29,906 bases of DNA from an uncultured Angelakisella sp. (GTDB lineage: Bacteria; Bacillota; Clostridia; Oscillospirales; Ruminococcaceae). Below are positions 14,836 through 22,166 of this stretch, piece after piece. A program made the translations under genes and the position numbers. The stretch is from the NCBI GenBank assembly GCA_910585535.1, contig CAJUFK010000031.1, positions 1 through 29,906 on the forward strand, given 5' to 3'. The notes below the pieces were generated by a model, which did not search any database, was not told where the DNA came from, and saw nothing but the letters and a program-made list of their open reading frames with translations. Within the stretch, counting starts at the first letter, position 1. Every line of letters starts with the position of its first letter.

Positions 14836-15204
14836 ATGGAAAATGAGGTCGTATTGGGGAATGTCATGATCGACTGCGACGATGAAAAGAAACTGCAAAA
14901 ATTTTATGGCGAGCTACTGGGTTGGGAAATGTGCGAACTATTCGCCAGACCCGCTGTACGCAGTTCCACGGGGGTCGTTTTTCTCTTCATCGAAGAAGCT
15001 GGCTACCGCCGCCCTGTATGGCCCGAAGAAACCGGGGAGCAGCAGAAACAGATGCACTTCGATTTTCAGGTCGATGATGTTGCGGAGATGGCCAAAAAGG
15101 CGGAGCGGCTGGGGGCGGCAAAGTCAAAAGCGCAATTCGGCGGGAGCGATTTTGTGACGATGTTTGACCCGGCGGGACACCCGTTCTGCCTGTGCCAAAA
15201 GTAA
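14836..15204 (+). CDS. VOC (glyoxalase-like) family protein
   Basis: A 122-residue protein of the vicinal oxygen chelate fold: NVMIDCDDEKKLQKFYGELLGW at the start, a middle strand TGVVFLFIEEAG, MHFDFQVDDVAEMAKKAERLGA, and the closing FVTMFDPAGHPFCLCQK that is typical of Glyoxalase_6-like proteins. Members dimerise and bind metal or small ligands; many are of unknown substrate. Its own promoter and a hairpin after it suggest it is transcribed alone. ATG at 14836 follows AAAGGAG at a somewhat long distance. A specific reaction cannot be assigned. Confidence 0.82.
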   Translation: MENEVVLGNVMIDCDDEKKLQKFYGELLGWEMCELFARPAVRSSTGVVFLFIEEAGYRRPVWPEETGEQQKQMHFDFQVDDVAEMAKKAERLGAAKSKAQFGGSDFVTMFDPAGHPFCLCQK

Positions 15205-15218
15205 CCGGCCCCGGGTCA

Positions 15219-15260
15219 GCGGGCGGCCGCCTTTTCACGGCGGCCGCCCGCTTTCGGCAT
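15219..15260 (+). terminator. Probable terminator after the VOC gene
   Basis: GCGGGCGGCCGCC (15219-15231) and GGCGGCCGCCCGC (15239-15251) form a perfect 13-bp stem with a 7-base loop, followed by an imperfect T-rich tail (TTTCGGCATTTT). Confidence 0.7.
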
Positions 15261-15294
15261 TTTGACAGATCCCGCCGCCCGGGCACGGACCGTC

Positions 15295-15323
15295 TTGTTT
15301 CCCCCCGCCATTTGTGCTATACT
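15295..15323 (+). promoter_or_regulatory. Promoter of the CDF exporter
   Basis: TTGTTT (15295-15300), 17 bases, TATACT (15318-15323). The leader is only about 30 bases, too short for a yybP-ykoY manganese riboswitch. Confidence 0.72.
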
Positions 15324-15361
15324 ACTACAATACCTCACCCCAAGAAAGGAGGCCCGCCCCC

Positions 15362-16522
15362 ATGAGCGACCTTTTGATCCGCCGCTTCGTCCAGGACTGG
15401 CAGCACCCCGACCGCCCCGAGGTCCGGCGGCAGTATGGACGCCTGGGGAGCGTGGTGGGGATCCTGGTGAACCTCCTCCTCTCCATGGGGAAGCTGGTGA
15501 CAGGGGCCCTGTCCGGCAGCGTGGCCATCACCGCCGACGGGGTGAACAACCTCTCCGACGCGGGGAGCTCGGTGGTCTCGTTGGTGAGCTTCCGCCTGGC
15601 AGCCCGCCCCGCCGATGCAGACCACCCCTACGGCCACGCCCGGTACGAGTACCTGGCCAGTATGGGGGTCGCCGTCATCATCCTTCTGCTGGGCATCGAG
15701 CTGGCCCGGGACTCGGTGCGTCGGATCTTCCTGCCGGAGACCACCGCCTTCTCCTGGGTGACCGTAGGGGTGCTGGCCGTCTCCATCCTGGCAAAGCTGT
15801 GGCTCTGCGCCTTTGGACGGAAGCTGGGCCGGACCATCCACTCCGGCCTTATGGAGGCTGCCGCCGCCGACAGCCTCTCCGATGTGCTGGCTACCGGGGC
15901 GGTCCTTCTTTCCACCCTGGCGGCCCCCTTCCTGCCCTTCGCCCCGGACGGCTTTGTAGGGGTCCTGGTGGCCCTGTTCATCCTCCGCTCCGGGGTGGAG
16001 ATCATCCGCAAGGCCATGGACCAGCTGCTGGGGGAGGCCCCGGACCAAGAGCTGGTGTCGGAGATCACCGCCTTTGTCCGCTCCTATGACGGGGTGCTGG
16101 ACTGCCACGACCTGGTCATCCACAGCTACGGCCCGGGGCGGTGCTTCGCCACCATCCACGCCGAGGTGTCGGCGGAGGAGAGCATCCTGGCCAGCCATAA
16201 GGTCATTGACAACATCGAACGGGACATCCTTCGGGAGAAGGGGATCCAGCTGGTGATCCATATGGATCCGGTGGCCGTAGGGGATCCCCAGCTTTGTTTT
16301 TACCGGGAGGTGGTGGAGGAGGTCCTGGGCGGCATCCACCGGGCCCTTTCCTTTCACGACCTGCGGATGGTGGAAGGGGAGCAGCGGGTCAAGCTGATCT
16401 TTGACGTCCTGGCCCCCTTTGGCCTGAACCTGACCGACGGGGAGCTGACGGAGCGGATCGGGGTGGAGCTGGCCAAACGGGACCGCCGCCTCACCGCCGC
16501 CGTGACGGTGGACCGGGTGTAA
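15362..16522 (+). CDS. Cation diffusion facilitator, Mn/Fe-type motifs
   Basis: A 386-residue metal exporter with six membrane spans in the first 215 residues and a long cytoplasmic domain. The transport site pattern is Asn62-x3-Asp66 (ADGVNNLSDAGSS) in helix 2 and Asp170-x3-Asp174 (ADSLSD) in helix 5. Zinc carriers such as YiiP have His-x3-Asp in helix 5, whereas Asp-x3-Asp is associated with Mn/Fe carriers, so manganese or iron export is favoured. HPYGHARYEYL is the conserved loop after helix 2. The C-terminus extends past the usual domain (two ferredoxin-like units appear possible). The ATG follows AAGGAGG. Located 0.7 kb from a DtxR/MntR-type regulator. Confidence 0.9.
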   Translation: MSDLLIRRFVQDWQHPDRPEVRRQYGRLGSVVGILVNLLLSMGKLVTGALSGSVAITADGVNNLSDAGSSVVSLVSFRLAARPADADHPYGHARYEYLASMGVAVIILLLGIELARDSVRRIFLPETTAFSWVTVGVLAVSILAKLWLCAFGRKLGRTIHSGLMEAAAADSLSDVLATGAVLLSTLAAPFLPFAPDGFVGVLVALFILRSGVEIIRKAMDQLLGEAPDQELVSEITAFVRSYDGVLDCHDLVIHSYGPGRCFATIHAEVSAEESILASHKVIDNIERDILREKGIQLVIHMDPVAVGDPQLCFYREVVEEVLGGIHRALSFHDLRMVEGEQRVKLIFDVLAPFGLNLTDGELTERIGVELAKRDRRLTAAVTVDRV

Positions 16523-16534
16523 AAAGAGAAGAAG

Positions 16535-16577
16535 CCCCCGCCCCATCCGGCGCCTGCCGGGAAGGGCGGGGGTCTTT
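16535..16577. terminator. Bidirectional terminator between CDF and lipoprotein genes
   Basis: CCCCCGCCC (16535-16543) pairs with GGGCGGGGG (16564-16572) around a GC-rich loop. TCTTTGT follows on the plus strand and CTTCTTCTCTTTTTA on the minus strand. Confidence 0.78.
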
Positions 16578-16580
16578 GTA

Positions 16581-17810
16581 TCAGTAGGGCAGGTCCAGGT
16601 AGTCCACCCGCCAGCCCTCCGCCGTCCGTTTCAGCAGGATGGGCATGGCCCGGACTTGGGCCGGCTGGTCGTTATCATCGGAGGCGCGGTAGTAGGCATA
16701 CCGGGTGAGGAGGATTTGGTCGCCTTCCGCCCGTGCGGAGTAGCGATCCCTCCCCAGATAGGGGCTGTAGCCGCCCCGGCTGCCCAGCCGGACATAAAGC
16801 TTCCCCTGGTAGTCGATGAATGGCCCGTGCTGGTTCAGCCGGTCAAAAAAATCTTCGGTGAGGACCTGGCACATCTGGCCCCGCAGGTCCTGAAAGCTTT
16901 GGTACCGGTCCCCGGTGTAGAGGCACCAGCCGTCCATTCCGTCGATTTGAATGGGATTGCTGTAGTCCACCGTTCCGTAGTAGTTTTCCATGGAGTCGAT
17001 GCTGTACCGGAAGATCTGCACCAGCTGTTCCGCCTGGTCCAGAAGCTCCCACTGCTCCTCCGTAAGGGGGAGGACGTCGGCTCCCTCCCGGGTGGGATAG
17101 TCATCGGGGACCCGGTTGGGCTGGCACTGACAGCCCAGGTAGCGCCAGCCGCCGTCTTCCTCCAGCCGGACCGTCAGGGTGAACCGCCGGGCCAGAGGGG
17201 AGTCCTCCGGGTGGTCCACCTCCAGGTCGATGGTGAGGATGGGGCCCTCCCGGGTGTAGGTGTAGTCGATCCCTTTCCGTCCCGTTAGAAGATGCTCACC
17301 GGCGGACCAATATCCCTCCAGCTTCGGGTCATACTCCCGCCCCAGGCGGAGAAATTCGGTGGGGACGTCAAAATATGTCCGGATCTCTTCCTCGTAGACC
17401 TCCTGGGGGAAGAAGGGGCTGTCGATCCCCTGCTCCCCAAGGGCAGGACTGGCGTATTGGTCTTTTTCTGCGGAGACGGTAGAGAGAAACCAGATGTAGT
17501 AGTAATTGGCGGGGATCTCCTCGGGCCGGTGCCAGCTGTAGGGCATATCAAAGAGGGAGGAGACCTTCCGCACCAGGCGGGAGCTTCCGTCCTTTTGGGG
17601 CATCAGCTCCCCGCCGTAGGCCAGGATGATCTCCCGGACCAGGGCGTCCTCCTCCGGGTCGGCTGGGGAGGGATCCGGGACCTCCGGGAGGGTCTCCTGG
17701 GATGCCGGGGAAGCGGGGGAGACGGGGCTCTCCGGCGGAGGAGCCTCCGGTCCGCCGCACCCGGAAAGGGCCAGCAGCAGCGCGGCAAAAACAGCGATGA
17801 TCTTCCTCAT
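16581..17810 (-). CDS. Putative lipoprotein, tandem paralogue A
   Basis: A 409-residue protein with a lipoprotein signal peptide (MRKIIAVFAALLLALSGC; Cys18 is the lipidation site), a Pro/Ser/Glu-rich spacer to about residue 55 and an extracytoplasmic part with many aromatic residues. The C-terminal third (EEQWELLDQAEQLVQIF, DSMENYYGTVDYSNPIQIDG, CLYTGDRYQSFQDL) is nearly the same in the next gene. The start at 17810 has GGAAGGAGT seven bases upstream; an ATG three codons earlier sits too close to it. Function unknown; the C-terminal pattern vaguely recalls IseA-type DL-endopeptidase inhibitor domains, which I cannot confirm. Last gene of its operon, followed by a terminator. Confidence 0.75.
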   Translation of the reverse strand: MRKIIAVFAALLLALSGCGGPEAPPPESPVSPASPASQETLPEVPDPSPADPEEDALVREIILAYGGELMPQKDGSSRLVRKVSSLFDMPYSWHRPEEIPANYYYIWFLSTVSAEKDQYASPALGEQGIDSPFFPQEVYEEEIRTYFDVPTEFLRLGREYDPKLEGYWSAGEHLLTGRKGIDYTYTREGPILTIDLEVDHPEDSPLARRFTLTVRLEEDGGWRYLGCQCQPNRVPDDYPTREGADVLPLTEEQWELLDQAEQLVQIFRYSIDSMENYYGTVDYSNPIQIDGMDGWCLYTGDRYQSFQDLRGQMCQVLTEDFFDRLNQHGPFIDYQGKLYVRLGSRGGYSPYLGRDRYSARAEGDQILLTRYAYYRASDDNDQPAQVRAMPILLKRTAEGWRVDYLDLPY

Positions 17811-17840
17811 GGGATCCACTCCTTCCCGTTGGTCGTTGCA

Positions 17841-19085
17841 TCAGTAGGGCAGTTCCAGGTGGTCCACCCGCCAGCCCTCCGCCGTCTTGTTCAGCAGGAT
17901 GGGCATGGCCCGGACCCGGGCCGGTTCGGCGTTTTCCTGGTCAAAAAGGGCTCCGTCGGTGTAGTAGGCGTACCGGGTGAGGAGGATCCGGTCCTCCCCC
18001 AGCTGCTGGGAGGAGAAGCGGTCCTTCCCCCACAGATAGGTGTTGTTGGTGCCCCGGGCGCCGTCCAAGACATAAAGATTTCCCTGGTAGTCCACAAAGG
18101 TCCCATACTGGTTCAGGCTGTCAAAGAAGGCTTCGGTCAGGGAGGTGCAGCTTTGAGCCCGCAGGTCCTGAAAGCTTTGGTACCGGTCCCCGGTGTAGAG
18201 ACAGCGGCCGCCGTACCCGTCGATCTGGACGGGATTTCCGTAGTCTACCGTTCCATAGTAGTTTTCCATGGAGTCGGTACTCACCTGGAAGATCCGCACC
18301 CACTGTTCCGCCTGGTCCAAAAGCTCCCACTGCTCCGCTGTAAGGACGGTAAGGTCCCCCTGTTCCTCCCCCCATAGGGGCAGTTCCCTGGGCTGGCACT
18401 CGCAGCTTCGGAAGGTCCATCCGCCGTCCTCCCGGAGGTCGGCGATGAGCCGGAACTGCTGGGCCCAGCTGTTGTTGTATTCATCCTCCAGGGTGATGTC
18501 GATGACGACATAGCTTTCCTGCCGCTGGAACTCGTAGGTGATCTTCTGCTGGACTCCGCCGTCACCGCCACCTGCCATCCGGTAGCCCTTTCGCTCCTGG
18601 TCGTAGTCAGGGGAAGCGCGAAGGATCTCCGGGTCCGCGCCAAAGCGGGCCGCCAGCCGCTCCTCGTAGACCTCTTGGGGGAAGAGCCAGCCGCCCTCCT
18701 CTTGGGGATCGGCATAACGGTCCGGCTGGTCCTCCTCCCCAATGGTGGTGAGGAACCAGAGGGAACGCCACTCCGGGGGGATCTCCTCGGGCCGGTGCCA
18801 GCTGTAGGGCATCTGGAAGAGGCTGAACAGCTTGGTTTTCAGATGGGTACCATCCTTCTGGGTGACCATCTCCCCGCCGTAGGCCAGGATGATCTCCTGT
18901 GCCAGTGCGTCGTCGGGATCCGGAGCGGGTTCGGGATCCAGCTGGGAGGCCGGGCTTTCCGAGAGCGTCTCCTGGGATGCCGGGGAAGCGGGGGAGACGG
19001 GGACCTCCGGCGGAGGAGCCTCCGGTCCGCCGCACCCGGAAAGGGCCAGGGCCGCTGCAATGAAAACAGCTATCATTGTCCGCAT
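17841..19085 (-). CDS. Putative lipoprotein, tandem paralogue B
   Basis: A 414-residue paralogue of the downstream gene, 30 bases upstream of it. Signal peptide MRTMIAVFIAAALALSGC with Cys18 lipidated, then a Pro/Ser/Ala/Glu spacer containing the same PPPE.PVSPASPASQETL string. Blocks shared with paralogue A include ILAYGGE, MPYSWHRPEEIP, FPQEVYEE, EQWELLDQAEQ, SMENYYGTVDY, CLYTGDRYQSFQDLR and the end EGWRVD.L.LPY; the central region differs most. The ATG at 19085 follows GAAGGGAGT, and even the leader around the start (GGAGTGGA..CC) is alike in both genes. A recent tandem duplication with divergence of the middle domain is inferred. Function unknown. Confidence 0.75.
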   Translation of the reverse strand: MRTMIAVFIAAALALSGCGGPEAPPPEVPVSPASPASQETLSESPASQLDPEPAPDPDDALAQEIILAYGGEMVTQKDGTHLKTKLFSLFQMPYSWHRPEEIPPEWRSLWFLTTIGEEDQPDRYADPQEEGGWLFPQEVYEERLAARFGADPEILRASPDYDQERKGYRMAGGGDGGVQQKITYEFQRQESYVVIDITLEDEYNNSWAQQFRLIADLREDGGWTFRSCECQPRELPLWGEEQGDLTVLTAEQWELLDQAEQWVRIFQVSTDSMENYYGTVDYGNPVQIDGYGGRCLYTGDRYQSFQDLRAQSCTSLTEAFFDSLNQYGTFVDYQGNLYVLDGARGTNNTYLWGKDRFSSQQLGEDRILLTRYAYYTDGALFDQENAEPARVRAMPILLNKTAEGWRVDHLELPY

Positions 19086-19115
19086 GGTTTCCACTCCCTT
19101 CGGGGCCTTTTGTTG

Positions 19116-19436
19116 TTATCCCAGCTTTGTCACCAAAAGCCAAGCCAGGGCAATTTGTGCCGCCAGGATCAGGGGCACCCCAAAGACGAAGCTTTTGTGC
19201 TTTGTCTTGTGCCGGAACAGGTACATCCCCGCCAGCACCCCCAGGGAGCCCCCCAGGGCAGCGATGAGGAACAGCGTCTTTTCCGGGATCCGCCGCCGGG
19301 GCTTCTTGCCCCGCTGGACCCGCTCCCCGTTTTTCCGGGCGATGGTCTTGTCCAGGCCCATCGCCCCCAGCCCAACCAGGGTCATTACCCCCACCAGCGC
19401 CAGGTCCGCCTGCCAGATGACCTCTTGGGAGAACAT
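19116..19436 (-). CDS. DUF1294 small membrane protein
   Basis: A 106-residue membrane protein. The sequence GLDKTIARKNG, RRRIPEKTLFLIAALGGSLGVLAGM, then FRHKTKHKSFVFG is the DUF1294 signature. Three to four hydrophobic helices are visible: about 7-27, 53-72 and 83-103. Function unknown in the family. The ATG lies one base after the stop of the preceding gene and 30 bases before the first lipoprotein gene, indicating one transcript. Confidence 0.88.
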   Translation of the reverse strand: MFSQEVIWQADLALVGVMTLVGLGAMGLDKTIARKNGERVQRGKKPRRRIPEKTLFLIAALGGSLGVLAGMYLFRHKTKHKSFVFGVPLILAAQIALAWLLVTKLG

Positions 19437-19437
19437 T

Positions 19438-19998
19438 TTAGATCACACCCCATTCATGCAGCGTCCGGAACCAGGTGTCCGAAATGGTCTGGGGCAGTTC
19501 CGCAAACCAGTTCAGCACCGTTCCCAGGCCGTACCGGAAGGACCAATAGGCCAGGACAAAGGCCAAAACGGTGGCGATGCCCAGCCAGACCCAGTAGGCG
19601 ATCCGGCGCTTTACCACAGTCAGGTACCCCTCCCCGGCAGGGAGGAATCCCAGAGTCTTCCAGGTGAGAAAGCTGAAGCCCTCCTTGGGGAACACCGGCA
19701 GGCAGAGTTCAAACAGGCCCAGCTTCCGCCGGACATACCCCTTGGGCTGCCCCCCCTTGGTGGCCAGCACCCCCAGGCAGAGCTTGCAGCTTTCCTCCCC
19801 CCGCCTTATCAGCTCCTCCATTACTTGGCGGCTGTAGAGAGGGGCGCGGAATTCTTTCCAGTAGGCGCCCGCCCCGGGGATGGTCACCCTTTTTTGGACG
19901 CGGATCTCTCCGGCAGGGGCCCCCTTGATGGCGTGGAGTTCCCCCAGGAGTTCCAGCCCCTGTTCCCCGCCGTCAGGCAGGGCTTTGATGATGGTCAT
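19438..19998 (-). CDS. Unknown protein with one C-terminal membrane helix
   Basis: A 186-residue protein not recognised. The first 125 residues look soluble and contain a CKLC pair (about 71-74) and basic stretches (YVRRKLG). A strong hydrophobic segment follows at about 133-155 (IAYWVWLGIATVLAFVLAYW), leaving a short tail. No signal peptide, so the N-terminal part is probably cytoplasmic. ATG at 19998 with AAGGTGA upstream. The stop is one base from the DUF1294 start, so the two small membrane proteins are tightly coupled and may act together. Confidence 0.65.
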   Translation of the reverse strand: MTIIKALPDGGEQGLELLGELHAIKGAPAGEIRVQKRVTIPGAGAYWKEFRAPLYSRQVMEELIRRGEESCKLCLGVLATKGGQPKGYVRRKLGLFELCLPVFPKEGFSFLTWKTLGFLPAGEGYLTVVKRRIAYWVWLGIATVLAFVLAYWSFRYGLGTVLNWFAELPQTISDTWFRTLHEWGVI

Positions 19999-20045
19999 GG
20001 CCTGTCACCTTGCCTTCCGCTGAAAATCAGGAGTTGTCCCATGGA

Positions 20046-21092
20046 TCACAGGGGACGGATCCGCAGCACCCCAGTGATGCCGCCCCCGCGGCTGAGGGTG
20101 TCAAAGACCCGTTCCCAGTCCTCCAGCTTGCCGGGATGGGTCACCAGGGGCTTCAGATCCCGGGGGTACTCCTCCAGGATCTGAAGGGCCCGGTCCATCT
20201 CCCGGTAATCGCTGGTATGGAAGAACCGGAGGGTAAGGAACTTTTCCATAGCGGTGTCCCACTTGGCCGCAATGCTTTCCCGCTGGCTCAAACCCAGGCA
20301 GGCCATACGGCCCCCCACCCGCAGGCAGTCGATGGCGTTGTTCACCCCGGCCTCGGTGCCGGTGGTCTCAATGGCCAGGTGGGCTCCCAGCCCCCCGGTT
20401 TCCTCCAGAACCACTGCGGAAAGGTCCTGGGTGAGGGTGTCCACCACCAGGTCCGCCCCCAAAGCCTTGGCCGCCGGGAAGCGCACCGGGCGGTCCTGGG
20501 TGACCCCGGCGACGATGACCCTGGCGGCCCCTCCGGCCTTGGCGGCGATCAGGGCCAGCAGGGCGCTTTGCCCCGAGCCTATAATCAGCACAGTTTCCCT
20601 TGGGGAGATCAAAGAGGTGGAAAGGATGTCCCCTGCCAAGGCGGCCATGGGGGCGGCCAGGCAGGCGATGTTGTCCGGGAGGGAGGCCGGGATCTTATGC
20701 AGGGATTCCTCCGGCAGGGTGACGTACTCCGCCAGGGTTCCGTCCCGATTCACCCCTAAAAACTGCTTCTTTTCACAATACTGGGGGAAGCCGTCCCGGC
20801 AGCTTTGGCACTTGCCGCAGGCGTAGAGGTAGGGATGCACCGTCACCCGGTCCCCAGGGGCCACGGCGGTGACGCCGGGAAAGACCGACTCCACCTCCCC
20901 GACAAACTCGTGGCCCATAATAAAGGGGGGCGTGCTGGAAAACTTCCCCTGGTAGATCTGAAGGTCGGCGGCAGAGACGGCGCAGACCGACACCCGGATG
21001 AATACGTTGTCCCGGGGGGTGAGCTGAGGGGCGGGATGCTCCTCCAGGCGGGCGGCCCTTGCGCCGGGGGCATATTTATAGAGGGCTTTCAT
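20046..21092 (-). CDS. Zinc-dependent alcohol dehydrogenase (MDR family)
   Basis: A 348-residue medium-chain dehydrogenase. Catalytic zinc ligands are Cys37 and His61-Glu62 (MGHEFVGEV). The structural zinc loop has Cys92, 95, 98 and 106 (ACGKCQSCRDGFPQYC). The nucleotide-binding motif is GSGQSALLALIAAKAGGA, in which the third glycine of GxGxxG is replaced. It most resembles polyol, threonine or galactitol-phosphate dehydrogenases; the substrate cannot be assigned. ATG at 21092 after GGAGGAG. It heads the minus-strand run that ends with the two lipoproteins; only 47 bases without a terminator separate it from the next gene. Confidence 0.88.
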   Translation of the reverse strand: MKALYKYAPGARAARLEEHPAPQLTPRDNVFIRVSVCAVSAADLQIYQGKFSSTPPFIMGHEFVGEVESVFPGVTAVAPGDRVTVHPYLYACGKCQSCRDGFPQYCEKKQFLGVNRDGTLAEYVTLPEESLHKIPASLPDNIACLAAPMAALAGDILSTSLISPRETVLIIGSGQSALLALIAAKAGGAARVIVAGVTQDRPVRFPAAKALGADLVVDTLTQDLSAVVLEETGGLGAHLAIETTGTEAGVNNAIDCLRVGGRMACLGLSQRESIAAKWDTAMEKFLTLRFFHTSDYREMDRALQILEEYPRDLKPLVTHPGKLEDWERVFDTLSRGGGITGVLRIRPL

Positions 21093-21184
21093 CTAAGAAC
21101 TCCTCCGATCTCAAAAGCCGTCTCCGGCGCCAGGGCCCAAAAGGCCAGGGGCGCAGATACAGCCTGTTGTTGATAGATACGATT

Positions 21185-21213
21185 ATCATACCATTTTTTT
21201 CCCTCCGGCGCAA
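21185..21213 (-). promoter_or_regulatory. Promoter of the alcohol dehydrogenase operon
   Basis: On the minus strand TTGCGC (21208-21213), 17 bases, TATGAT (21185-21190), giving a leader of about 85 bases. Confidence 0.6.
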
Positions 21214-21263
21214 CAAAAAACGGGAAAAAAGCGGCAAAAAGCGGGGCGTCTCCCCCTATGGGG

Positions 21264-21290
21264 CAAAAAAACAGGACGGTCCCGCCGTCC
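21264..21290 (-). terminator. Terminator of the amidohydrolase-flotillin-YihY operon
   Basis: GGACGG (21274-21279 on the plus strand), loop TCCCG, CCGTCC (21285-21290), followed on the minus strand by TGTTTTTTTG. It begins 11 bases after the YihY stop. Confidence 0.82.
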
Positions 21291-21301
21291 CGTCCCCGTT
21301 T

Positions 21302-22147
21302 TTATTTGGGGGCCAGAGCCCCGTTGACCTCGGCGCCAAGAATCAGCGTCAGGCCCGTGGCGTAAAGCCAGAGGAGCAGCACCACCACACCGCCCAGGGT
21401 CCCGTACAGCATCGAGTAGTTGGCGATGTTTTCGACGTAAAAGGAAAAGCCCAGGGAGAACAGAAGCCAGGAACAGAGGGCGGCGGCAGCCCCGGGGAAA
21501 ACCCGCCGGCGGGTTTTGCTCTTCCCGGGGGACACCCAGTACAGCGCCCCCAGGGCCAGAAAGAAAGCCACCCCCATCAGGGGAAAGCGGAGGGCGTTCC
21601 ACAGGCCGATAAAGGGGGTGATGGCCGGCAGGTAACGGGCCAGGAAGGTCAGCACCCCCCGCCCGATGAGCAGCAGGGCCAGCGTCCCCAGCACCACCGC
21701 CATAAGAAAGAGGGTAAAAAGGGCCACCACCAGCTGGTGCCGCAGGGTGGGCCGGGGGGCCTTTGCGCCGTAGGCGGTGTTTACCGCCCGCATCAGGCTG
21801 TCCACCGCCCGCATGGGGAGCCACAGGGCGACAATTAGGCTGGCCGCCAGAAGATTCCCGCTTTTCAGCTGGGTGACATGGACCAGGTAGGCGTTGATAA
21901 CCTCGATGATCTCCCGGGGGATGAGGGTGTGAAGGGCCTCCAGGGAAAGGGGCTCCAGCTCCAAAAAGCCCACCAGAGTGCTGAGAAAGATGAGGAAGGG
22001 GAAGAAGGAGAAGAGCAGATAGTAGGCCAGGGCGGCGGCGGATTTCCCTACGTCGTGATCCAGGTATCCCCGGACCAGCCGCTCTCCGAACCGGAAGACC
22101 CGGTACCGGGAGAGCCGCCCCCAAAGCTGTTCCAGCCGTTTCTCCAT
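21302..22147 (-). CDS. YihY/BrkB-family membrane protein
   Basis: A 281-residue inner membrane protein with about six helices. Family signatures are visible: KSAAALAYYLLFSFFPFLIFL near the N-terminus, RAVDSLMRAVNTAYG in the middle, and the C-terminal FYVENIANYSMLYGTLGGVVVLLLWLYATGLTLILGAEVNG. Earlier called RNase BN in error; the molecular function remains uncertain. Start ATG at 22147 behind AAGGGAGGGG. It lies 19 bases after the flotillin gene, so both are co-transcribed, which fits a membrane-organisation setting. Confidence 0.9.
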   Translation of the reverse strand: MEKRLEQLWGRLSRYRVFRFGERLVRGYLDHDVGKSAAALAYYLLFSFFPFLIFLSTLVGFLELEPLSLEALHTLIPREIIEVINAYLVHVTQLKSGNLLAASLIVALWLPMRAVDSLMRAVNTAYGAKAPRPTLRHQLVVALFTLFLMAVVLGTLALLLIGRGVLTFLARYLPAITPFIGLWNALRFPLMGVAFFLALGALYWVSPGKSKTRRRVFPGAAAALCSWLLFSLGFSFYVENIANYSMLYGTLGGVVVLLLWLYATGLTLILGAEVNGALAPK

Positions 22148-22166
22148 TTCTTCCCCTCCCTTTGGG

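Noticed and set aside
15205..15361. yybP-ykoY manganese riboswitch before the CDF exporter
   Set aside because: The predicted transcript leader is only about 30 bases and lacks the conserved core.
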